Made by a program: the position numbers and the translations under genes. 64,000 nucleotides of DNA, from positions 36,610 through 100,609 of the forward strand of contig MU858190.1 in the NCBI GenBank assembly GCA_033297075.1, in the 5' to 3' direction. Origin of the DNA: Rhypophila decipiens. Taxonomy: Eukaryota > Ascomycota > Sordariomycetes > Sordariales > Naviculisporaceae. Positions 27,916 through 37,222 of the stretch are shown piece after piece (position 1 is the stretch's first letter; every line of letters begins with the position of its first letter). The notes under the pieces were generated by a model. That model made no database searches. It saw only the letters and a program-made list of their open reading frames with translations, and was not told the origin of the DNA.

Positions 27916-28783
27916 ATTTGGTGAAAGTAACTGGAACCATTGACGCTAAAATACAGTCATCTCAATTGCAAACCTTGGAGGATTGCTTTAGACACCAATT
28001 ACAATCATCCCTCACGATTTTGGGGTATACGCTGAAGTTGGATCGTCGTTTGTGGCACACGAAACATTTGGAATCAGCAGGCAGCTGGGGACAGCTGAAG
28101 GCTTGCCATGATACCCGCCAAGCCTTTTGTGTAACCCAGTTCCTGGTGCGGGTTATGCCTGCCAAGAGGCCCAACTCGAGCTGTAACCTGGACCCGATTC
28201 CCAATCCTTGCCAGCAACTCTTGATTGTTCAGCTTGTCCAACTTGTCATGGCGGGGTGTGACGGAACATCGAGAACTCAAATCATTCCTCAAAACTCGAA
28301 CTTGCGACTGGAGATCGTATAATATTCCAAACTCGACCTTGAATTTCTGCGCCAATGGACCATCGTCGTTACCGCTAATGATACCAAACGTTCCTTCAAG
28401 CAATCCATCGCTTCACGGGCGGATCAAATGATGGCGAAAGCCGCTGTTAGGCTTGCGCTGTGCCACACCCGCAACCCCTGCTCTAATGCATGTCACTGAT
28501 CTTCCTGCAAGGCGGCCGCCTCGCAGATTACGCTTATCATGTCGAATGGTAAGGTTGATCTCGGCATTCTGTATCCGCGGGCGGGCACAGTGGGGATGAG
28601 ATCCTGCTGCGATGGGACAAAAGGAACTTGGTCCCGCGGAGAGCCTACCTCGCCATCTTTGCTTCCTTCACTCCGTCTCGATTGCGTGAGGCGTTTCCGG
28701 ATCTTGTTATAGGAACATTTCTTCTTTTACCCACAAGAAACCCGCTTCTTGACGCCGATTTCTCCCGTCTCGTCTTCAATGGC
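27916..28783 (+). other. Intergenic region, no gene seen
   Basis: Between the GH63 relic and the membrane lectin-like gene. An in-frame open stretch from 28628 precedes the chosen start of that gene, but its codons give no domain or membrane segment. Confidence 0.45.
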
Positions 28784-30584
28784 ATGAGCCGCATGAATGG
28801 AGAGAGGACCGCGCAGTTGTCCACCGAGATGAACTCGGACTTAACGAAAACCCATCCAGCCGACGCAAACGACGCGAGCGTAATATACAGCGACCTCGAA
28901 GTCTCGAACAACCCCATTACGACCCATCAGCAAATTGTGGGATACGATGCCGATGGTCAGCAGGTTCACTACTACGTTTCTATCAGCGACCTCATCGACA
29001 AACAGTCGTCATTCCCCGGGGTAGTCGCGGCCGAAAACTATCACAATCCTGCCCCATTCGTCCGCCCTCCCTCCAGCGACGACAAGATCCTGACCCCACA
29101 CGATGGCAAGATTCTCACCCACGGTGATGATAACCTACCGCCAGAGGTTGTGTCCTCCCCGTACGATACGACAAACCCGATTGCACCTACAATATGCGGT
29201 GTCGGCCGGAAAATGTTTTGGGTCCTCGTGACTTTGCTCGTGATCATCACGGCAGTTGGTGGAGGATTGGGCGGCTACTTTGCGAATCGCAGCAAGAACA
29301 CAGGAGCCTCCGCTTCTGCGAGTTCGACTGGGACCACAGACGGATCGGAACCTCAGTCAGACTTGCCACCCAAAGACTACGAGATGAGCTTGTCGGCTGT
29401 GCATTGGGTGGATACAGGAGTCGGAAACTATCGCGTGTACTTCCAGCCAACGTATCTCAACGAGACGCGTGTGTTAGGGTCGTTTTGGAACTCTGACAAC
29501 AAAACATGGGAGGTGTCACCGATAACCGACCAGGGCGCGGCGATCAACCCGAATGCGTCGATTGCCGCCGTTGCTGGAATCCCACACACCGACTCATGGA
29601 GGCAATTCATGGTAAATATTCTTCGGCTGCGAAACTGGAATGACCACCACACCACTAACCACAATGTCAGGTCAATAATGTCTATTTCCCCTCCGCAGAG
29701 AGCACTTTAATCGAGCGCCAATCGCCGTTCAAGAGAAGGCTGGGTCAATGGGGCGATAATGACGTGACCTACCATAACGTCGGTATAGGCAAGAACAGCC
29801 CGATAGCTGCGTATTGGTGGCAGGAATTTGAGCTCATGTACATGATCCTGGTAACATTTTACCAGAAAGCAGGAGGGAACACGCTGACGATAAGATCTTA
29901 TGCCGAGGCGGGACCCGACGTCGAGGACGAGAAAAAGCATGATTGGCGGAACGTGACGAAGAGTTTGAGCATCCAAGAAGGGTCTCCATTGGCAGTGGCG
30001 CCTCGGTCCGCTGAGCCAAGTATCATGATGTACATGGCAACGGAGAATGGGTTTTTCAAACAAGTCCCGATTGACCTTGAAACTGACCAGTTTGGCGAGG
30101 AAGCGGGTAAGTCGAGCTGCATGGATATCATATTAACCAAAACTGACACAAAGTAGTAATCAATTACAAACTCGCACCTCACTCTCCTCTTTGCGTGTCG
30201 ACAGAGGACAACAGAAACTACTATACCGAATCGACAATGCCCGCGTGTGCACGCACCGACGACCTTCTCACTCACCTCATCTTCTTTGCGACCGAGGACC
30301 GCAAAGATCTGAAACTCTTGTCGTGGAACTGCTCGGGCGGTTTCTCCGATGCCACGTCACGAATCCAAAGTCTTTTAAGGCCGAATCGAAGGTATCTGAG
30401 CGTGGCGACCACATCGGGGAGCAATCTCACTTTCGTCGACCAGCGGGTCTACGTTCTCTACGACGAAGGAAAGGCGGAACCGGTCTTAGAGGAGTGGAAG
30501 ATACCAGATAGCGGAACAGGGGGGCTTCCGAATCAAAATGGGCCTTGGACTCTGAATGGAAAGGTTCCCATCAAGCCCAAATAA
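28784..30584 (+). CDS. Single-pass membrane protein with lectin-like ectodomain (564 aa)
   Basis: Exons 28784-29611, 29671-30106 and 30154-30584 join in frame (intron 1 phase 0; intron 2 splits a Val codon, G|TA). Residues 1-140 are hydrophilic and predicted cytosolic. A membrane segment lies at about 143-166 (FWVLVTLLVIITAVGGGLGGYF), with a Ser/Thr/Ala-rich stalk after it. The large C-terminal part carries repeated motifs such as VLGSFWNSDNKTWEVSPI, AAYWWQEFELMY and DLKLLSWNCSGGFSD, which fit the bladed repeats of fungal fucose-specific-lectin-like beta-propellers. The repeats are weak, so sugar binding is inferred. Orientation would be type II: short cytosolic N-terminus, large outside domain. 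Two upstream in-frame codons would lengthen the N-terminus; the ATG at 28784 is the first ATG in frame. Confidence 0.8.
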
Positions 30585-31020
30585 ATGGCACATCACCTCT
30601 GGTCCTTCATCAATGTATTAAGTATTTGAACATAAAGACATCTGTATGGGCACACTTCCTCCAGCGATTGTTTCAATTTCTTTGCCAGGCCACACAGACT
30701 ATGCTTTCATGCCTAGTTGTTGTATCCCCACCCGGCATCCACCATAAGGTATGCATGTTTCCGTGTATCCCAAACCGGATCGCGCCAAATTTCTTACAAG
30801 GCTGACATTTGGCGGGTTGTGGATCTCTTTCCATAGCTTGGGGACTTGGAGCTTAAGTTGACCTCATATCTGTTCCACAGATCTCGATTTTGATGAGCTT
30901 GGGTGGGCCGCATGACTCGGACTTGACGCTCTTGTCCACCATTGCCTTCTCTACAACCTCGGCAAACCATAATTTCGGCATCAAAAAAAGATAATTCTGG
31001 GTCTATAACAACATCAAATA

Positions 31021-31085
31021 CAAGGGCTGCTGGTCTAGTGGTATGGTTTATTGATTCTTGCTTAGGGTCTTAAGTCACACCCGAC
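31021..31085 (+). pseudogene. tRNA-Pro(AGG)-like remnant
   Basis: GGTCTAGTGGTATGG matches the D-arm of fungal tRNA-Pro, and TTCTTGCTTAGGGT matches its anticodon arm with AGG. The T arm is not recognisable (no GGTTCGANTCC), and the acceptor ends do not pair well. It is probably a dead tRNA copy or a SINE head. Confidence 0.5.
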
Positions 31086-31327
31086 AACATAAGTATTATA
31101 TATCATTAACAAGTGTCTTGTTTTAAAAAGAGGATTCATACGTACAGAACCATTTTTTTATACGTATACAACATTGGCCGTATGGCAGCCGGCAAGAAAA
31201 AACAGCCTTTTCCCCTACAATAAGCCACCGTTTCATGGGTCCCGGCAACCAAGCCAAAACCGTGACCACCTTACACTACTACTAACCACCACTACACCGG
31301 CGCAATTACACCTCAAACAGCAATGTA

Positions 31328-31438
31328 TTCAATTGGCGATGTTGTTCAATTGACGATGTTGTTCAATTGACGGCGGTGCTGACGGCGATGTGTTCAATTA
31401 ACAGCGATGTGTTCAATTAGCGGCGATATGTTCAATTA
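31328..31438. repeat. Minisatellite with TTCAATTR core
   Basis: Six TTCAATT(G/A) cores spaced 17, 17, about 30, 19 and 19 bp, separated by variants of GCGATGTTG/GCGATGTG. The copies differ, so it is an old or slowly homogenised array. Confidence 0.75.
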
Positions 31439-31536
31439 CTGTATTTCCAAGTAATTATAGGCATAGATGTCGACCTGGCAGGTCTGGATTGTTGTGTATG
31501 TATGAAAAAGCCTCTGTATATTTATGAATCCTGTGT

Positions 31537-31768
31537 AAAAAATAAAAAAAAAGATAAAAGAAAAAGGGAATTTTAAGCAGCTGGTACTTCCCTCGAACCC
31601 TCGATCTCTTACTATCCCCGAACCCATAATCTCTACTTTGGTATAAAGTGGTAACATGTGGACACAATCAACGATGTGCAAGGTGAGCGCCGCCCTTACC
31701 ATAGGTGAGTACCTCAGTTAGAGATCCCAGCCCGTGACAACCACTATGTCTTTTAGGTAGCGCAAGAG
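31537..31768 (-). mobile_element. tRNA-derived SINE, copy B (head missing)
   Basis: Reverse complement of the SINE body: TTGCGCTACCTAAAAGACATAG, TAAGGGCGGCGCTCAC, TTGCACATCGTTGA and CATGTTACCAC, ending in a T-rich tract (plus-strand A-rich at 31537-31570). It abuts copy C head-to-tail. Confidence 0.72.
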
Positions 31769-31993
31769 ATCAATAATGGCAAGCTGTAACCTATGCATAG
31801 TCAACGATGTACAATGTGATCTATCCGCCCTTAGAATGCGAGAAGAAAATCTCCATGCCAAGTTGAAATTAGTAAGAGACCCCTAGCCCTGACAACAACT
31901 ATGTCTTTTTGGGTAGCGCAACAGATGAGAGTCGAACCCATGACGTGGTCGTGTGTCTGTTGCAACACATGACCGCTGTACCAGTGCTTGTTG
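31769..31993 (-). mobile_element. tRNA-derived SINE, copy C (tail truncated)
   Basis: Reading on the minus strand: tRNA-like head with box A-like TGGTACAGCGGTCATG and box B-like GGGTTCGACTCTC, then TGCGCTACCCAAAAAGACATAG. The body continues to GGTTAC and stops where copy B begins. The head is close to that of copy A. Confidence 0.72.
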
Positions 31994-32472
31994 TAAGTAA
32001 TGCTTCAATTGGCGCTTTTTGTACCTGGGTGCTGCCTGGGTACGGGCTGGGGTTGGTTGGAAGATGGGATGGTTGAAAGAGATGGGATGGTTTTTGGCGA
32101 ACAAGCCAACGCACTCGGAGACTGTCGTTAGTCAACGTTTTTCCACATCCCAAATACTACGCTGGAAACCGGCGGGATCTCCGCCCAGGCCCGACCCAGC
32201 TATTCTTGGAATGCAACCTCACACGCGCTATTCCTTTTTTGTCATTATGGAAGCCCATCATCCGCCTTGGGGAGGCAGCTGGTAGTCCGTTCGGATGAAC
32301 AGGTGCCTTGCAGTTAGCTTAGCCGTCCGGCCGGAGATGAATGCGCTTCATCAAACCTCTGATCTTTATAAGTATAACCGTCCTCTACGATGGCTTCCTC
32401 TGGTCTGTTTGCATCTGTGAGGACGACAATATCCAGAACCTGCGGCCTGCTACGACCCGATCGCCAGATAGA

Positions 32473-33950
32473 ATGGGCCACCTCAGTAATTTCCTTCTGC
32501 CTCTCGTGTTGGCACTCGCTCCGGGCAGCAATGCCAGAGCATGCCAACCGAGTGCTCGCACGTTTGAGGCCGAGAACGCCATCCTGACTGGAACCAGAGT
32601 CGAATCGACCCTGTCCGGCTACACTGGTAGTGGCTATGTCGCCGGTTTTGATGAGGGGTCTGACAAGATCACGTTCAATATCCCGAGCAGCATCACCAAG
32701 CTCCACGACCTTAGCATCCGATATGCCGGCATATACGGTGAAAAGCGCACAACCATCGTCCTCAACGGGGGCGACAATACCGAGGTCTTCTTCCCCGCGA
32801 CAGAAACCTTCTCCACCGTCTCAGCCGGGCAGCTCCTCCTCAAAGAGGGAAACAACACGGTCGACATTGTCAACAACTGGGGATGGTACCTTATCGACTC
32901 CATCACCATCAAGCCCTCCGAGCCGCGCGCGCCGCACAACATCAACCCCTCCCTGAACAACCCCAACGCCGGTGTCGAAGCTACGACCCTCTATAAGTAT
33001 CTCGTTTCCATATACGGCAAGAAGATCCTCTCTGGTCAACAAGATCTCTCCTGGGCGAACTGGATCAACACCCAGATCGGCAAGACTCCGGCCCTGGTCG
33101 CGGTCGACCTGATGGACTACAGCCCCTCTCGTGTCGAGCGCGGAACCGTCGGAAACTCAGTCGAAGACGCCATCACTCACCACAACAACGGTGGAATCAT
33201 CTCGGTCCTCTGGCACTGGAACGCTCCCACCGGTCTCTACGACACAGAGGAGCGCAGGTGGTGGAGCGGGTTCTACACGGACGCCACCGATTTCGACATT
33301 GCTGCCACCTTGGCCAATCCCAGCGGCGCGAATTACACACTGATCATTCGCGATATCGATGCGATTGCGGTGCAGCTCAAGAGACTCCAGAGTGCTGGTG
33401 TCCCTGTCCTCTGGAGACCACTGCACGAGGCCGAGGGCGGATGGTTCTGGTGGGGAGCCAAGGGTCCCGAGGCGGCGAAGCAGCTCTGGGATTTGTTGTA
33501 CGATCGACTGACAGAGTACCATGGCCTCAACAATCTGATCTGGGTCTGGAACTCCATCGAGCCTGAGTGGTACCCTGGTGACAGCACGGTGGATATCCTG
33601 AGTGCAGACGTCTATGCGCAGGGCAATGGGGTGAGTTTTGCTTCCTCTCTTTGTTGTCAAAATGTTCCTTGGTTACTCACGAGATTTGCCCGCAGCCCAT
33701 CTCCGTCCAATACAATCAGCTCGTTGAGCTTGGCGGTGACAAGAAGCTCATTGCCGCTGCCGAAGTTGGAGCCGCGCCGCTCCCGGACCTTCTGCAGGCC
33801 TACGAGGCCCACTGGCTTTGGTTTGCCGTCTGGGGCGACACTTTTATCAACAATGCGCAGTGGAACAGTTTGGAGGTACTCAGGGAGGTGTACGACCATG
33901 ACTACGTCCTCACTCTGGATGAGATTCAGGGCTGGCGGAACACTGTGTAG
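32473..33950 (+). CDS. CBM35-GH26 endo-beta-1,4-mannanase (470 aa)
   Basis: Secreted enzyme cutting mannan/galactomannan of plant walls. Exons 32473-33630 and 33696-33950, phase 0. A signal peptide (MGHLSNFLLPLVLALAPGS) precedes a CBM35-like sugar-binding module at about residues 25-150 (FEAENAILTG, GSGYVAGFDEGSD, GNNTVDIVNNWGWYLIDSI). The GH26 barrel follows from about 165. Acid/base E319 sits in RPLHEAEGGWFWWG, and the nucleophile E409 in IAAAEVGAAP. Both are conserved, so activity is expected. An in-frame ATG at 32341 would add 44 residues before the signal peptide; the later start is preferred because it begins the export signal directly. It likely belongs to the same lignocellulose-degrading secretome as the GH11 xylanase 12 kb away. 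Confidence 0.93.
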
Positions 33951-34893
33951 AATGCTGAAGCCCTTCAAGATATGTAAAAGGCCCAGAAAAGACGATAGAG
34001 ATATATAGTGGGAAAGCGGGAACGGCCACTTGCCCACTTCCCATCACCTGATTCATCCCCGAGAATGGCATAGATTGCACTCAGCGTTGGCGTAGGGATT
34101 CTTGTCCCAGTAATTATAATCTCGAAAGTCCCTAACTCATAGCTCCAGCCTTCTCCACGTTTGACGCAATTGGCCAAACTTCTTCTGATTGATTCGACAA
34201 TAAGTGACTCTGGCAATGGTTTACCCAAGGGATGCTGTTCCAACAGATTGATCCGCCCTTTGATCTCACAACTACGACGCCTGCAGTGGCCTTCTCATAC
34301 GGGCACATCTCAGTTCTTGTAACTGGTGTATCATTAGGTCGACAGTATAGTTGGCCGGTCCCCAGCCCTCGATGTCGAGGTAATAATTAGGTATGTTGTT
34401 GCTTGCTACTTTTATTTTTAGTCCTTAAGATCACCCTCTAGTGGTTACCAGCGAAAATAAAACTCCCCTGTCAGGTAGACAGTTCAATGTCCAGTAACGA
34501 TCCCGAACCCGCGATTAACAGGTCTTTCTCAAATGCTACAGTGTAATTCCATCGCGGGGACTTGACGACGGCACGTGGGCTCGGTCATCGAATCAGGCAC
34601 CGTGGAGACCAAGTTTGTAACCTCCGAATTTCATGCTGTGAGGCGCTAAACACCGAGCGGGGTTTGGAGACTCAGGGGTTACAAGACGACGTGACATTCT
34701 GATTGGATGATGACGTTTAATACGCCGTCCAGTGAGAACTCAGGGGTCAGGGGACTGAAGAGTTGGAGAAATAAATAAGACCGTCGGACAAGGACCATGG
34801 TGATTGTAAAAAAGGTCTCATTTTATCTCTCATATTTTGGCTTCTTTGTCTTTTGTCAAGAAGGTGAGCCAAAGGCGCCATTCATTCATCACC
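33951..34893 (+). other. Intergenic region, no gene seen
   Basis: Between the mannanase and the SurE-like gene. No supported feature. Confidence 0.5.
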
Positions 34894-35874
34894 ATGCGGC
34901 CGCAATCTGTATTCGCACTGTTACCCGCATTGGCCCAGGGAATCCGAATTATCCAGAGCAACGATGATGGCTGGGCGGAGCTCTATGTTCGGTCGTTTCA
35001 CGATTTTTTACTCGCCGCCGGACATGATGTCGTCCTTTCTGCGCCGGCAGAGAACAAGTCTGGGACGAGTAAGTCCCTCCACAGACTCTCTCACAAGCCT
35101 TGCATCTAGACCTAACATCATGAACCAACAGGCTCTCTTGACATTGAACCATTCCCCCGGAACTCGGCATGTCAGTACAACAGCTGCCCACCCAACAGCC
35201 GGAGTCCAATCGGCCGAAACGACACCTCACCGCGTCTCAACTGGGTAAACTCCTTCCCCGTGACTTCGATGCGCTACGGCATCGACACGATCGGCCCGCA
35301 GCACTGGAACGGTGCCGCCCCGGAATTGGCAGTTTCCGGCCCGAATGTGGGGAGCAACCTGTGGTTATCCGTGCCGTTCTCGGGGACGGTAGGGACTGCG
35401 GTATATGCATCCAAGCAAGCTGGGATTCCCGCCATTGCATTCTCCGGGGCATCGGGGGGTACATTGGCTTGGAACACCAACCCCGTGCCGCTGAGGAGTA
35501 CGGTTTATGCAGAACTTGCGGGGATTTTGGTGGACAAGGTTGTGCAGGCGGGGAAGCCGTACTTGCCTCAGGACGTTTGGTTGAATGTCAACTTCCCCGA
35601 CGTCAAGGAGGCGGAGGGCAAGTGTGTTGATGTGGAGCAGTTCAAGTGGGTTTTGAGTCGGATCAACCCGGCTGGGATTTTGTCGGGGAAGGATGTCAGT
35701 ACGTGTGGAGCGGACAGATTGCCTACCGAGACGGATGTGGTTAATGAGGAGGATGGGGGAGGATGTTTTATCTCGGTTAGTGTGGGCGATTCTAACGATA
35801 AGACCACGGCCTCGAAAGAGAAGCAAAAGGTGGTTTTGGATAAGTTGGCTGGCTTGTTGACCTGTCTCCCTTGA
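34894..35874 (+). CDS. SurE-type acid phosphatase/nucleotidase, secreted form (305 aa)
   Basis: Exons 34894-35068 and 35132-35874 (codon A|GC). The N-terminus MRPQSVFALLPALAQG is a likely signal peptide directly followed by IRIIQSNDDGWAE, the SurE start with the metal-binding NDDG motif. The family continues with AGHDVVLSAPAENKSGT. GPNVGSNLWLSVPFSGTVGTA and SGASGGTLAWNTNP (about residues 145-190) form the second part of the active site. SurE proteins are metal-dependent phosphatases acting on nucleoside monophosphates and other phosphoesters; the fungal exported versions may scavenge phosphate. Four or more cysteines in the part after the intron (CQYNSCPP, CGADR, CFIS) fit an exported protein. 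An earlier in-frame ATG at 34837 would mask the signal peptide. Confidence 0.9.
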
Positions 35875-37222
35875 CCTTGACGGTGCTCGAGGGTTTGAGT
35901 CAGGCCCAGATATCGGGAAGCGACAGGGGCAGAAGAAGGAAGGGGCTTGTTTTGAAACAAGAAATGGCAAAGTAATCACGAGGTGCATCGGGGTTCCACT
36001 TACTTGCTCAGCGAAGTTCATGGACGACATTTGTGGACTTGTGGTCGTTAAGGGCCCATAACTCCTTCCCCGGGCAGTTGGAAGAAATTGTGGGAATAGA
36101 ACAAGCCAAACCCGTCACGAGAAATGAAAGGGTGCTTCGCTCTTTCTGTCGGTAAAAAACAGAACCAACTCAGAGTTATGAATATTAAGCTGCCAAACAA
36201 AACAAGTGCTTGATAGGCTGCAAGCCGAGGTGTCTGGGTCGGAAATCGAAAGAAAGAGCCAAGTAAGGGTGGCGCCCGCGCTAACACCAGAGTTCAAGAT
36301 AACAGCAAAGACTGTTCAAGCCACCGATTTCGCAGTCGAAACACATCAAACTTATCTAAGCCATCTTCGCATGACGTGATTCTCGAGGGAATTTAACAAC
36401 CGTTGAAATGGCGTGGCTTTCGTTCCGATCCATCGCCATCAACCGTCCCTCAAGATACAAACTTTAGCTATCCGGCTCCATCGACTATTACAATTGGTCG
36501 CGGGTGACCTCCAGACGTCTTATCTCTCAGGTCCTCTACGCATCATACACGGCGCCGATGACAAGAAAGCCGCATTCTCCATTTCTCGGGTCCGTACCGT
36601 CGGCTCCTGATTGAGAGATGCTCGATACTTTGTGGGACAAATAATGCCACCACAGACCGCCGGACCGGTATCGGCGACGGGCTCTCCTCGCTGGCGCCAT
36701 GGCCCCACGAGCATCATGCAGATAAATAGCAAAGGACATCACGTTTTTGTCTGCATGGGAAGGCTAGCATGGTGTCATCATATATCACAACAAACTCCAC
36801 AAACTTTATCCAAGCCAGAGTGTGAAGGGGTGATTCTGCACGGAGTGCCGTCTTCCTGGGCGCAAACGGATGAAGTCATCATGAGGAAGTGTAGACGCCA
36901 CAAGATATGCTTCCAGCACAATCGCGACACCAATCGTTTCCTGCACCTCGGCAGCCAGAGGCCGCAACTCCAGTTCTTATCTGGTCGGATTCTGGGTCGA
37001 GGAGCAACTCGTCTCTCCAGTATATATTTCTTTCCTCCGACAGTCACTCAACAGACATGATATTGTCCTGTTCATCAATCTCGATATGCATATCAGGACA
37101 TCTGTTTCCACCACGATCCAACTCAGACCACGGCACCGCAAGAACAACTTTCACGGTCACTGAGTAACGCGACCACCAGGGGTAGGCGCCCGGTCGACAG
37201 TCACCGATTGGGTTCATGCAGT
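35875..37222. other. Intergenic region, no gene seen
   Basis: 1.3 kb between the SurE-like gene and the broken OPT gene. Short open frames only, none supported. Confidence 0.5.

Larger units (their letters stand above)
30585..32472. other. Repeat-rich intergenic region
   Basis: Between the membrane lectin-like gene and the mannanase. It holds a tRNA-Pro-like remnant (31021-31085), a TTCAATT minisatellite (31328-31438) and two SINE copies (31537-31993). No gene recognised. Confidence 0.55.

Noticed and set aside
31328..31438. CRISPR-like array
   Set aside because: Short TTCAATT cores with similar, not unique, spacers and irregular distances: a minisatellite in a eukaryotic context.
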